Notes: generated from the sequence alone by a model not told the origin. A stretch of 23,935 nt of DNA from Anaerotignum sp. (GCA_020024455.1 JAHHTU010000033.1:1-23935); one strand, 5' to 3'. Shown: positions 8,196-16,021, counted from the first letter of the stretch. Numbers and translations are program-made.

Positions 8196-8274
8196 ATGTC
8201 AGAATGGAAGTTTTCCAAAATGGAAATGTTCCAAAGAAATACTAGTTTTATCCATCATGAAGGGGGTTATTGTT

Positions 8275-9927
8275 ATGCTGCGGGATTTCGCAGGAGAATT
8301 AAAAAAAGAGTTTCGGGGCTATGGTTCTGCCATGTTGCTCAAAGACATCATGGCAGGGTTGACCGTTGCGGCGGTGGCACTGCCGTTGGCATTGGCATTC
8401 GGTGTCAGTTCGGGAGCAGATGCGGCGGCAGGTTTGATTACTGCTATCATTGCCGGTTTGGTGATGAGTATGTTGGCTGGTGGGTATTATCAGATTTCAG
8501 GACCGACAGGGGCAATGGCTGCCATATTGACTTCTTTGGTTGCAAATTACAGCTTAGATGGCGTGTTTATCGCAACATTGCTTGCAGGTGTTTTGTTACT
8601 GCTTGCGGGGATTCTCCGTTTGGGAAAACTGACGGCATTCATTCCCACGCCTGTCATTACGGGCTTCACATCAGGGATTGCCATTATTATCGCATTGGGA
8701 CAGATTGACAACTTTTTTGGTACGACAAGTGAGGGAACGACTGCCATTGCAAAACTCATCAGTTATGGCAGATTGGGCTTTCACCCGAATTTGACAGCGG
8801 TTGTGATTGGGTTGTTTGTGGTGTTGTTTATGGTGTTTTTCCCCAAAAAATGGAATGCGGTTGTGCCTGCCTCTTTGCTGAGCATCATCATTGCAACGGC
8901 AGTCAGTATGGCTGCCCATTTGGACGTTGCAGTGGTGGGAACCATTCCGCAAACATTATTTCCCGAACACAGCTTAAAATTGTCTGCATTGCAACCGCAG
9001 ATGATTGCACAGCTCATTGCACCTGCATTTAGTATTGCCATATTGGGTATGATTGAAAGTTTGCTGTGTGGGGCAAGTGCCGGACAGATGACAGGGGTAC
9101 GTTTGAACAGCAATCAAGAACTGGTTGCACAAGGTGTTGGGAATATTTTGCTGCCGTTTTTTGGCGGGATTCCTGCAACCGCAGCCATTGCCCGTACCAG
9201 TGTTGCCATTCGTTCGGGTGCAAAAACCAGATTGACAGGGGTATTTCATGCATTGGGGCTGTTGATTTCCATGTTTTTGTTAGCTCCTGTGATGTCACAA
9301 ATTCCTTTGGCGGCATTGGCAGGGGTGTTGATGGTGACAGCATTCCGTATGAATGAATGGAATTCTATTTTTTATATGTTTTCCCATAAATTCAAAGGGG
9401 CAATGTTGGAATTTGTGGCAACGATGGTGGCAACGATTGTGTTTGATTTAACGGTTGCAATTTTGGTTGGTGTTGTCATTGGTTTGATATTTTTGGTTTC
9501 CCGCTTGTCTTTCATTGAAATCAATTACGAACGTGTGGACATGGAACGCTTGCACATGACAGATGAAACATTGTGCAAACGATATGAAAATGCCATGGTA
9601 GCGTACATCACAGGGCCGATGATATTTGCAAACACACAAGCCATTGCAGACATTGCCACACACACAGAAGGCTGTGACACATTGTTGCTTTCCATGCGTG
9701 GGGTGTCCAATATTGATATTTCCTGTGCCCAGACATTGCGTGATTTGGTGGCAAATGTGCGGGCAAAGGGCATGGATATTGCCATATGCGGATTGCCTGA
9801 AAATGCCATGAAAATGATACGCCGTACCGAATTGGATACATTTATCGGCAAAGAAAATTTTTATTGGAGCGTGGAACAGGTGCTTTTGACAAACCGCCCA
9901 ACACCTGCCTGCCGTAAAAATGCATGA
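8275..9927 (+). CDS. SulP-family anion transporter with C-terminal STAS domain (550 aa)
   Basis: This is a SulP (SLC26-like) membrane transporter, whose family moves sulfate, bicarbonate or other anions with H+ or Na+. The membrane domain (about 1-410) contains the family hallmarks GLTVAAVALPLALAFG, the QISGPTGAMAAIL signature and the later ESLLCGASAGQMTG and RTSVAIRSGAKTRL regions. A C-terminal STAS regulatory domain follows (about 440-540: VAYITGPMIFANTQAI, LLLSMRGVSNIDISCAQTL). The ATG at 8275 is preferred because a GAAGGGGG ribosome site precedes it; the frame is open back to 8101 but would run through the promoter and leader hairpin. The substrate cannot be told from sequence. The nearby methionine genes make sulfate tempting, but the units are separate. 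Confidence 0.92.
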   Translation: MLRDFAGELKKEFRGYGSAMLLKDIMAGLTVAAVALPLALAFGVSSGADAAAGLITAIIAGLVMSMLAGGYYQISGPTGAMAAILTSLVANYSLDGVFIATLLAGVLLLLAGILRLGKLTAFIPTPVITGFTSGIAIIIALGQIDNFFGTTSEGTTAIAKLISYGRLGFHPNLTAVVIGLFVVLFMVFFPKKWNAVVPASLLSIIIATAVSMAAHLDVAVVGTIPQTLFPEHSLKLSALQPQMIAQLIAPAFSIAILGMIESLLCGASAGQMTGVRLNSNQELVAQGVGNILLPFFGGIPATAAIARTSVAIRSGAKTRLTGVFHALGLLISMFLLAPVMSQIPLAALAGVLMVTAFRMNEWNSIFYMFSHKFKGAMLEFVATMVATIVFDLTVAILVGVVIGLIFLVSRLSFIEINYERVDMERLHMTDETLCKRYENAMVAYITGPMIFANTQAIADIATHTEGCDTLLLSMRGVSNIDISCAQTLRDLVANVRAKGMDIAICGLPENAMKMIRRTELDTFIGKENFYWSVEQVLLTNRPTPACRKNA

Positions 9928-9958
9928 TGTTTTTCTTTTGGTGCTTTCACAAAAAGTG

Positions 9959-9987
9959 TTGACAGGTCAAAGACAAATGTTTATAAT
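9959..9987 (+). promoter_or_regulatory. Perfect-consensus sigma-A promoter of the met leader and metA-metY
   Basis: TTGACA (9959-9964) and TATAAT (9982-9987) match consensus at all twelve positions with the ideal 17-bp spacer. The predicted start is near 9994, giving a 40-nt untranslated stretch before the leader peptide. A promoter this strong without a visible operator fits control after initiation, at the terminator 170 bp downstream. Confidence 0.9.
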
Positions 9988-10033
9988 ATAACCGTATTTG
10001 ACAATATTTTGAAATGATGAGAGGGTTTTTACA

Positions 10034-10144
10034 ATGCAAAATTTCACGTTTGATTTGAAATTGCATATGGATATGATGATGAGCATGGGCATGATGATGT
10101 CTATGCTTTTCGTGATGTGCATAAAACTTTCGCAGTCATTTTGA
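10034..10144 (+). CDS. Methionine-rich leader peptide upstream of metA (36 aa)
   Basis: This short reading frame encodes 36 residues, of which 11 are methionine (positions 1, 12, 14-16, 18, 20-22, 24, 28). It begins at an ATG preceded by AGAGGG at 8-nt spacing and ends with TGA at 10142-10144. It lies between a perfect promoter and an intrinsic terminator, and metA starts about 70 bp after the terminator. This is the classic layout of an amino-acid leader peptide whose translation reports the charged tRNA supply, here tRNA-Met. Expression of the peptide has not been shown. A metal-binding Met-rich peptide is a less likely alternative. Confidence 0.8.
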   Translation: MQNFTFDLKLHMDMMMSMGMMMSMLFVMCIKLSQSF

Positions 10145-10189
10145 GAGAAACCAAAAAAGGTGAAACAAAAACGGCTCGAAAGATGCGAG
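10129..10189 (+). promoter_or_regulatory. Putative antiterminator of the met leader
   Basis: TTCGCA (10129-10134) can pair with TGCGAG (10184-10189). TTTTGAG (10139-10145) can pair with AAGA (10180-10183) plus CTC (10175-10177), giving about 13 pairs with a 4-nt bulge on one side and a 2-nt bulge on the other. The fold uses bases of both terminator arms, so the two are exclusive. Its 5' strand begins 11 nt after the last Met codon and ends at the stop codon. A ribosome stalled on Met codons would leave it free; one at the stop would cover it. It is weaker than the terminator, so kinetics would matter. Confidence 0.5.
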
Positions 10190-10199
10190 CCGTTTTTTT
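10167..10199 (+). terminator. Attenuator terminator between the Met leader peptide and metA
   Basis: ACGGCTCG (10171-10178) pairs perfectly with CGAGCCGT (10186-10193) around a 7-nt loop, extended by A-T pairs from the flanking A's, with a run of seven T's. It lies 26 nt after the leader stop codon and 67 nt before the metA start. Confidence 0.92.
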
Positions 10200-10265
10200 A
10201 TATCAGAAATCAGATTCGGCTTGTATCTTTTTGCTGTTTGTAAAAGAAAAAGGAGTGTATCTGAA

Positions 10266-11186
10266 ATGCCAATTATTATCAAAGAAGATTTGCCAGCATA
10301 TGAAATATTGAACAAAGAACATATCTTTGTGGTGTCGCCGCACCGTGCTGTACACCAAGATATTCGCCCGTTGCGGATTGTCATATTGAATTTGATGCCG
10401 AACAAAACCGAAACCGAAGTGCAGTTGATGCGTTTGCTTTCCAATACGCCCTTACAGGTGGAAGTGGAATTGTTGCAAATGAAAAGCCATACGGCAAAAC
10501 ATACCGCAACCGCTTATTTAGATGCATTTTACAAAACATTTGACCAAATCAAAGACCAGAAATTCGATGGTTTGATTGTCACAGGTGCACCGATTGAAAA
10601 CTATGCATTTGAAGATGTGGATTTTTGGGAAGAATTGTGCGAAATATTGGAATGGGAAAAAAGCCATGTGTTCAGTGTGTTGCATATCTGCTGGGGGGCA
10701 CAGGCGGCATTGCATTATTTCTACGATATTCCGAAATACGGGTTAAAAGAAAAGAAATTCGGTATTTTTACGCATATCGTGGAAAAGAAAGACCATATTT
10801 TGATGAGAGGATTTGACGATGTGTTTGCTTGCCCACATTCCCGCCATACCGAAGTACGCACGGAAGATATCGAAAAAGTGGCAGATTTGGAAATTTTGGC
10901 ACAATCCGAGGAGGCAGGGCCGCATATCATTGCGGATAAGTCGGGCAGACGCATTTTTATTACAGGGCATTTTGAATATGATGCCGATTCTTTGGCAAAA
11001 GAATATCAGCGGGATTTGGACAAGGGCTTGCCAATACAAATACCTCTGCATTATTTCCCACAAGATGATACCAAACAAACACCGCCGATGCGTTGGAGAA
11101 CACACGCAAATCAGTTCTATTCCAACTGGCTGAATTATTTTGTATATCAGCAAACACCTTACCATATCCATGAAATTGACGCATGA
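10266..11186 (+). CDS. metA: Homoserine O-acetyltransferase, MetA type (306 aa)
   Basis: MetA acylates L-homoserine in the first committed step of methionine synthesis. The catalytic Cys142 lies in HICWGAQA, with His235 and Glu237 in GHFEYD, at the same numbers as in E. coli MetA. Position 111, which decides the acyl donor, is Glu (GAPIE), the residue found in acetyl-CoA-using members such as B. cereus MetA, rather than the Gly of succinyl-CoA enzymes. O-acetylhomoserine is therefore the inferred product, matching the sulfhydrylase gene 22 bp downstream. The ATG at 10266 follows an AAGGAG ribosome site; upstream in-frame codons have none. Expression is probably gated by the Met-leader terminator. 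Confidence 0.96.
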   Translation: MPIIIKEDLPAYEILNKEHIFVVSPHRAVHQDIRPLRIVILNLMPNKTETEVQLMRLLSNTPLQVEVELLQMKSHTAKHTATAYLDAFYKTFDQIKDQKFDGLIVTGAPIENYAFEDVDFWEELCEILEWEKSHVFSVLHICWGAQAALHYFYDIPKYGLKEKKFGIFTHIVEKKDHILMRGFDDVFACPHSRHTEVRTEDIEKVADLEILAQSEEAGPHIIADKSGRRIFITGHFEYDADSLAKEYQRDLDKGLPIQIPLHYFPQDDTKQTPPMRWRTHANQFYSNWLNYFVYQQTPYHIHEIDA

Positions 11187-11208
11187 CAAACAGAAAGGAG
11201 CAACCAAC

Positions 11209-12492
11209 ATGAACCAGTTACACCAAGAAACAAAATGTATACAGGCAGGATACACACCAAAAAACGGCGAAAGCCGCATGATTCCCATTGTGCAAAGCAC
11301 CACATTCAAATATGATACCAGTGAAGAAATGGGAAAATTGTTTGACTTGGAGGCAGAAGGCTATTTTTACACCCGTTTGCAAAATCCGACCAGCGATTAT
11401 GTGGCAGAAAAAATTTGTGCATTGGAAGGTGGCACAAAAGCCATGTTGACATCTTCGGGACAGGCGGCATCTTTCTTTTCTGTGTTCAATATTTGCTCTG
11501 CGGGTGACCATTTGATTTCTTCTGCCGCAATTTATGGCGGTACATACAATCTGTTTGCTGTGACAATGAAAAAAATGGGCATTTCCGTGACATTCGTAGA
11601 CCCCGATTGTACTGATGAAGAATTAGAGGCGGCATTCCAACCTAATACAAAATTGGTGTTCGGTGAAACGATTGCAAACCCTGCTTTGGTGATATTGGAT
11701 ATTGAACGATTTGCAAAAGCGGCACACGCACATGGTGTACCATTGGTGATTGACAATACATTTGCAACACCCATCAACTGCCGTCCTTTTGCATGGGGTG
11801 CGGATATTGTCATTCATTCCACAACAAAATATATGGACGGGCATGATGCAACGGTGGGCGGTTGCATTGTGGATTCCGGTCGTTTTGATTGGCTGGCATA
11901 TGCAGACAAATTCCCCGGATTGACCACACCCGATGACTCCTATCATGGTGTGACATATGCGGAGCGTTTTGGCAAAGAAGGGGCATATATCACAAAGGCA
12001 ACTGCACAGCTGATGCGTGATTTGGGGGCAACGCCTGCTCCGATGAATGCCTATTTGTTAAATTTGGGCTTGGAGTCTTTGCATTTGAGAATGGAACGCC
12101 ATTGTGCAAATGCATTGCAGATTGCAACATTTTTACAGGAGCATGAAAAAATTGCATGGGTGAATTATGCAGGACTGGAAGGCAACCGCTATTATGAACG
12201 TGCGAAAAAATATATGCCGAACGGTACTTGCGGCGTGGTGACATTTGGTGTCAAAGGCGGTCGTGCTGCCGCAGAAACATTCATGGCACATTTGCAAAGG
12301 ATTATGATTGCCACCCATGTGGCAGATGCCAGAACTTGTATTTTGCACCCTGCCTCCTCCACACATCGCCAGATGACAGATGCAGAATTGACAGCCGCAG
12401 GTGTGGGAGCGGATTTGGTCAGATTGTCTGTCGGATTGGAACACGTGGAAGATTTGATTGCAGATTTGCAACAGGCTTTGGCACAGGTATAA
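11209..12492 (+). CDS. metY: O-acetylhomoserine sulfhydrylase (427 aa)
   Basis: This is a PLP enzyme of the Cys/Met metabolism family that makes homocysteine from O-acetylhomoserine and sulfide. The PLP-binding Lys207 sits in HSTTKYMDGH, with Asp182 in IDNTFATP contacting the pyridine ring; the N-terminal YTRLQNPT motif and the SSGQAA loop are also present. At 427 residues it has the length of MetY enzymes, longer than cystathionine synthases and lyases (~380). An AAAGGAG ribosome site precedes the ATG, and no promoter or terminator separates it from metA. Together metA-metY form a direct sulfhydrylation route, and both fall under the leader attenuator. Confidence 0.95.
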   Translation: MNQLHQETKCIQAGYTPKNGESRMIPIVQSTTFKYDTSEEMGKLFDLEAEGYFYTRLQNPTSDYVAEKICALEGGTKAMLTSSGQAASFFSVFNICSAGDHLISSAAIYGGTYNLFAVTMKKMGISVTFVDPDCTDEELEAAFQPNTKLVFGETIANPALVILDIERFAKAAHAHGVPLVIDNTFATPINCRPFAWGADIVIHSTTKYMDGHDATVGGCIVDSGRFDWLAYADKFPGLTTPDDSYHGVTYAERFGKEGAYITKATAQLMRDLGATPAPMNAYLLNLGLESLHLRMERHCANALQIATFLQEHEKIAWVNYAGLEGNRYYERAKKYMPNGTCGVVTFGVKGGRAAAETFMAHLQRIMIATHVADARTCILHPASSTHRQMTDAELTAAGVGADLVRLSVGLEHVEDLIADLQQALAQV

Positions 12493-12502
12493 AGCAGACA
12501 CA

Positions 12503-12539
12503 AAAAAGAAATCATATCATGGATATGGTTTCTTTTTTT
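12503..12539 (+). terminator. Terminator of the metA-metY operon
   Basis: GAAATCATATC (12508-12518) pairs with GATATGGTTTC (12522-12532) with one G-U, a 3-nt loop, flanking A's and a T tract. Confidence 0.88.
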
Positions 12540-12563
12540 ATACAAATAACATACACAATAAAG

Positions 12564-12592
12564 TTGAGGACAGGAAAAAAGTATGCTATAAT
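12564..12592 (+). promoter_or_regulatory. Promoter of the 80-aa protein gene
   Basis: TTGAGG (12564-12569), 17 bp, then perfect TATAAT (12587-12592) with an extended -10 TGC. The leader is about 40 nt. Confidence 0.7.
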
Positions 12593-12637
12593 TTGGAACA
12601 TGATAAGGAAAAAGCAGTGTTTTGGAGGGATTGCTGT

Positions 12638-12880
12638 ATGAATGAAACAATTTTTCGTACCCTGTTTTCAAAAGTGGTAAAACAAAGCATGATGAATAAA
12701 AAAACAAAATGGAAAACACTTCCACCAGACCAACAAGCGTTGGTGGACGAAATGGTAAGCCTTGTGCATGATTTTACAGAACGTAAAAATAAAATCAACC
12801 CTGCATATAAATCACAAGCCATAGATGCGGTGATTTTGGAGGTGGCAGATGAAATGGGTATGATAAAAAAACGGAAATAA
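12638..12880 (+). CDS. Small basic protein of unknown function (80 aa)
   Basis: I do not recognise this protein. The ATG at 12638 follows a GGAGGGA ribosome site; upstream in-frame codons lie within the promoter and the previous terminator. It has a basic, Lys-rich N-terminal third, then predicted helices (PPDQQALVDEMVSLVHDFTE, AIDAVILEVADEMGMI), no signal peptide, no membrane segment and no Cys. A small all-helical cytosolic protein is likely. It has its own promoter and terminator, which supports its being real. Confidence 0.7.
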   Translation: MNETIFRTLFSKVVKQSMMNKKTKWKTLPPDQQALVDEMVSLVHDFTERKNKINPAYKSQAIDAVILEVADEMGMIKKRK

Positions 12881-12881
12881 C

Positions 12882-12919
12882 AAAAAATGGGAAATCAAAT
12901 CAGATTTCCTATTTTTTTT
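12882..12919 (+). terminator. Terminator after the 80-aa protein gene
   Basis: GGAAATC (12890-12896) pairs with GATTTCC (12903-12909), extended by G-U, T-A and A-T pairs into an eight-T tract. It lies only about 20 bp before the next start codon, so the DUF454 gene may depend on read-through. Confidence 0.85.
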
Positions 12920-12938
12920 GTAAATGATGGAGGGAAAT

Positions 12939-13310
12939 ATGCATATCAAAAAATGGTTTTATATCATTGTCGGTTGTTTTGGCATTGGTATGGGTGTTTT
13001 GGGTAGTGTGTTGCCCGTATTGCCGACAACACCGTTTTTGCTGTTATCCGCATATTGTTTTGCAAGAAGTTCCCAACGCTTGCACAGATGGTTGATACAG
13101 ACAAAGTGGTATCAAAAACATTTACAATCTTATGTGCGGGGCGAGGGTATGACAGTGCGTACAAAAGCATATATCATCACAATGGTAAGTGTTGTGATGG
13201 GGGTTGGATTTTTGATGATGGAAGAGATACCCATGGGACGTGCGGTGTTGGCATTGGTATGGGTGGTACATATTTTGTATTTTGTGTGTGGTGTAAAAAC
13301 AATATCGTAA
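12939..13310 (+). CDS. DUF454 (YbaN-like) inner-membrane protein (123 aa)
   Basis: This is a small membrane protein of the DUF454/YbaN family, whose function is not established. The first segment (FYIIVGCFGIGMGVLGSVLP) runs into the family hallmark PVLPTTPFLLLSAYCFARSS, followed by RLHRWL and WYQKHLQSYV. Two further membrane segments close the protein. The ATG at 12939 is set by a GGAGGG ribosome site at 12929-12934. No separate promoter is evident between the preceding terminator and this start. Confidence 0.88.
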   Translation: MHIKKWFYIIVGCFGIGMGVLGSVLPVLPTTPFLLLSAYCFARSSQRLHRWLIQTKWYQKHLQSYVRGEGMTVRTKAYIITMVSVVMGVGFLMMEEIPMGRAVLALVWVVHILYFVCGVKTIS

Positions 13311-13648
13311 AAAGATTTTGCGAAGAAATATGAGTATGGTTCTTTGGATTGGCACAAAAGCAGGTGTTTGATATAGATGCAGATGTAAAAGGTGCAACCT
13401 CTTTGTGTGGGTGGCAAACAAAAATTTTGCGAAGAAATAAAATTGCGTTTATTTAGATTGGTAAAAAATATAAATATTTGTAAAACAGATACTACACAAA
13501 GCGGAGAAAGAATATGAGTATATCATCGTAGTGGTGTGTTGGATTGGTGTGTGCGATGTGAAAGCAATTCTGAAAAATATTTTGCGAAGAAATATAAATA
13601 TTTTTCATACGGATTTCTTAAAAAAATATGGAAATGCATCAAAATATA
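13311..13648. repeat. Intergenic region with a recurring GCGAAGAAATA-type repeat
   Basis: No gene is visible. TTTTGCGAAGAAATA occurs exactly at 13316-13330, 13425-13439 and 13580-13594, with a variant (GCGGAGAAAGAATATGAG) at 13501-13518. The first three units are each followed by a second block, TTGGATTGG or one mismatch from it, at 13344-13352, 13453-13461 and 13539-13547. Unit spacing is about 75-110 bp. Another exact copy lies at 16007-16021 and a 13/15 match at 15943-15957, so this is a dispersed family. Function is unknown. Confidence 0.75.
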
Positions 13649-13677
13649 TTGTCATGGCATTTTTGATATGATAGGAT
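13649..13677 (+). promoter_or_regulatory. Possible promoter of the TraX-like gene
   Basis: TTGTCA (13649-13654, 5/6) and TAGGAT (13672-13677, 4/6) are 17 bp apart, about 40 bp before the start codon. Confidence 0.45.
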
Positions 13678-13717
13678 AATTGCACCAATCATGCAAACAT
13701 ATAGGAGGAAGGCAAAT

Positions 13718-14479
13718 ATGGCAGATTTGAAAAACAAAATATACCGAAAATTACCTGATATCAGTGCGAAAACATTACATATTTTGGCAATGTTTTTCAT
13801 GCTCTCAGACCATATGTGGGCAACGATAATTCCGGGGCAAAATTGGCTGACCTGTGTGGGGCGTTTGGCATATCCCATATTTGCGTTTCTGGCAGTGGAG
13901 GGATATTTCCATACCCATAATTTCAAAAAATATATGTTACGGTTGCTCTTGTTTGCAGTGATTTCAGAAATTCCGTTCAATTTGATGTACGGGGCATCTG
14001 TCATATATCCGTATCACCAAAACGTATTATGGACATTTTTGATTGCATTGGGTGGCATTTGGGGCATCGAACAAGTCAAACAACGTGTCAAAAAGTGGTT
14101 TGTCATACCGTTGATATTGTTGATTGTATTGGTTTGTGCGGGATTGGGGACAATCGGCATGACGGACTACTACGGTGCAGGCGTTTTGATGGTATTCCTA
14201 TTTTATGTTTTCCATGGCAGAGCATGGTGGTGCTTTGTGGGACAAGTCATTGCCATGTATTGGGTAAATGTGCATTTGTTGGGCAGTATGTATTATCCCA
14301 TCACACTATTTGGCAAAGAATTTTCATTTGTACAGCAGGGGCTGGCGTTGTTTGCACTCGTTCCCATTTGGTTGTATCGGGGCAGACAGGGCGGGCATAG
14401 TAAAATATTCCAATATTTCTGTTATGCATTCTATCCTGTACATATTTTGATTTTATATTTGTTGACGTATATTGTATGA
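13718..14479 (+). CDS. TraX-family membrane protein (253 aa)
   Basis: This polytopic membrane protein belongs to the TraX family (named for the F-plasmid pilin acetylase, a predicted membrane acyltransferase). The hallmark block is near the N-terminus: ILAMFFMLSDHMWATII, then GRLAYPIFAFLAVEGYFHT, with conserved Asp-His, Gly-Arg and Glu-Gly-Tyr/Phe. About seven more hydrophobic segments follow. The ATG at 13718 is preceded by AGGAGG at good spacing. The gene stands alone with its own terminator; no conjugation gene is near, so a chromosomal envelope-modification role is likelier than pilin acetylation. Confidence 0.88.
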   Translation: MADLKNKIYRKLPDISAKTLHILAMFFMLSDHMWATIIPGQNWLTCVGRLAYPIFAFLAVEGYFHTHNFKKYMLRLLLFAVISEIPFNLMYGASVIYPYHQNVLWTFLIALGGIWGIEQVKQRVKKWFVIPLILLIVLVCAGLGTIGMTDYYGAGVLMVFLFYVFHGRAWWCFVGQVIAMYWVNVHLLGSMYYPITLFGKEFSFVQQGLALFALVPIWLYRGRQGGHSKIFQYFCYAFYPVHILILYLLTYIV

Positions 14480-14488
14480 CAAACACAG

Positions 14489-14520
14489 GACACAGGACAA
14501 AAGTCTTGTGTCTTTTTTTT
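14489..14520 (+). terminator. Terminator after the TraX-like gene
   Basis: GACACAGGAC (14489-14498) pairs with GTCTTGTGTC (14503-14512) with one G-U, a 4-A loop, then eight T's. Confidence 0.92.
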
Positions 14521-14566
14521 GTAAAATATGGTATGCTATTGAAATATCAAATAGGGAGGCGAAACA

Positions 14567-15940
14567 ATGCAAACATATGAAAATTTGTTAAAAGAAGCAA
14601 TATGGGAACACCAAAATGAACTGTTAGATGTCATCAAAAAAGGGATTGCCATACCCAGTGTGAAAGCCGAGGGTACACCAGAAACACCGTATGGATTGCC
14701 CATGCAGGAAATGTTGACATTTGCGTTGGATTTGGGCAAACAATGGGGACTGAAAACAAAAAATATCGGCAACAGAGCCGGCTGGGTGGAAATTGGTGAA
14801 GGCGAAAGCATGGTTGCCATATTGGGACATTTGGACGTTGTGCCGGAGGGCGAAGGCTGGACATATCCACCATTCGGAGCGGAAATACATGATGGCAAAC
14901 TCTATGGTAGAGGCGTGCTGGACGACAAAGGTCCGACGTTGGGGGCAATGTATGTGTTGAAACTTATCAAAGATTTACATATTCCCTTAAAAAAAAGAAT
15001 GCGTGTCATTTTTGGTATGGACGAAGAATGTGGGGCAAGCTGTATGCAACATTATATTGCAAGCGGGGAAGAAATCCCGGAGGGCGGTTTCACACCCGAC
15101 GCAGAGTATCCTTTGATTTTCTTTGAAAAAGGGCTCATGCATATGCACATCGGCAAAGCAAATCCAAGCAAAGGTAATATATTGGTAGAGAGCATGAAAG
15201 CGGGGATTGCAAAAAATGTAGTACCGCCAAAATGTACATTGACATTGGTTGCAGATGCACCGATGCAAATACAGGGAAATGAAAAAGTATCTGTTTCCAT
15301 AAAAGAAAATCAAACGGTGATAGAGGCAAGTGGGCGTGATGCACACGCAAGCAGACCGGAAAACGGAGAAAATGCCGTATGTAACTTGGTGAACGAAATC
15401 AAAGACATACCATTTGGCGGAGATTTTCAACATTTGATTGATTTTATATCCCATCATATAGACACAAGCGGTAAAAAATTGGGCATTGATTTATATGACG
15501 AAGAAACAGGGGCAACCACAGTCAATTTGGGTATGTTGCAGTATGATGCACAAATGATGACATTGGATTTGGATATTCGCTATCCCAAAAACGGCAATCC
15601 CGAAACCATCACACAAAAAGTGAAACAGGCGGTAGAGGCATATGGTATGGAGATTTTGCAAATGGGGCAAACCGATATGTTGTATGTGCCACAGGATAGT
15701 GTGCTGGTGCAAAAATTGATGAAAGTATACCAAGATATGACAGGCGATATGCAAAAACCACTGGCAATCGGTGGGGGGACATATGCAAAAATGTTTCCCA
15801 ATATGGTAGCATTTGGCCCTGTGTTCCCTGGGCAGGAGGAAACCATTCATCAGCCGAACGAATATGCAGAAGTGGATAAGCTGGTGCAGTCTATCATCAT
15901 ATCCGGTTTGGCGATATTGTCTTTGGCAGGCACAGAATAA
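14567..15940 (+). CDS. M20 family dipeptidase, PepV-like (457 aa)
   Basis: This is a zinc metallopeptidase of family M20A resembling PepV, which splits dipeptides. Metal-site residues are in place: His88 and Asp90 (GHLDVVP), the bridging Asp at 119/120 (GRGVLDDKGP), the general-base pair Glu153-Glu154 (DEECG), Asp178 (TPDAEYP), and His428 near the C-terminus (TIHQPNEY). The inserted dimerisation or lid domain spans roughly 190-300, as in PepV. Its start has a GGGAGGC ribosome site. It is cytosolic with no signal peptide, and probably feeds on imported peptides. It is a single-gene unit with a terminator 18 bp after the stop. Confidence 0.92.
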   Translation: MQTYENLLKEAIWEHQNELLDVIKKGIAIPSVKAEGTPETPYGLPMQEMLTFALDLGKQWGLKTKNIGNRAGWVEIGEGESMVAILGHLDVVPEGEGWTYPPFGAEIHDGKLYGRGVLDDKGPTLGAMYVLKLIKDLHIPLKKRMRVIFGMDEECGASCMQHYIASGEEIPEGGFTPDAEYPLIFFEKGLMHMHIGKANPSKGNILVESMKAGIAKNVVPPKCTLTLVADAPMQIQGNEKVSVSIKENQTVIEASGRDAHASRPENGENAVCNLVNEIKDIPFGGDFQHLIDFISHHIDTSGKKLGIDLYDEETGATTVNLGMLQYDAQMMTLDLDIRYPKNGNPETITQKVKQAVEAYGMEILQMGQTDMLYVPQDSVLVQKLMKVYQDMTGDMQKPLAIGGGTYAKMFPNMVAFGPVFPGQEETIHQPNEYAEVDKLVQSIIISGLAILSLAGTE

Positions 15941-15954
15941 ATTTTTACGAAGAA

Positions 15955-15993
15955 ACAAAAAAACTTGTCATAGGTTTTGGCAAGTTTTTTTGT
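15955..15993 (+). terminator. Terminator after the PepV-like gene
   Basis: AACTTGTCA (from 15962) pairs with the TTGGCAAGTT arm (about 15977-15986) with one G-U, has flanking A's, and ends in a T tract. A variant copy of the GCGAAGAAATA repeat overlaps its left side. Confidence 0.82.
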
Positions 15994-16006
15994 TGGAGAA
16001 TATATA

Positions 16007-16021
16007 TTTTGCGAAGAAATA
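16007..16021 (+). repeat. Distant exact copy of the TTTTGCGAAGAAATA repeat
   Basis: This 15-nt copy is identical to the three in 13316-13594 and lies 2.4 kb away, downstream of the dipeptidase terminator. The next 70 bp (16022-16089) hold nothing I can name. Confidence 0.8.

Noticed and set aside
8082..8708. Alternative plus-strand frame overlapping the start of the sulP gene
   Set aside because: It runs through the promoter and leader hairpin and is a Cys/Arg/Gly-rich shadow of the transporter frame with no domain.
10034..10144. Met-rich 36-aa frame as a copper- or metal-binding peptide
   Set aside because: Its place between a promoter and a terminator directly before metA is better explained by attenuation. 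No copper-handling gene is near.
9988..10265. SAM (S-box) riboswitch or Met T-box upstream of metA
   Set aside because: Neither the S-box core nor a T-box consensus (TGGNACCGCG-like) is visible. The leader is only about 200 nt and is largely occupied by the Met-rich frame and one terminator.
13055..13333. Second frame overlapping the DUF454 gene
   Set aside because: It has no ribosome site, and its composition follows the main frame shifted by one base.
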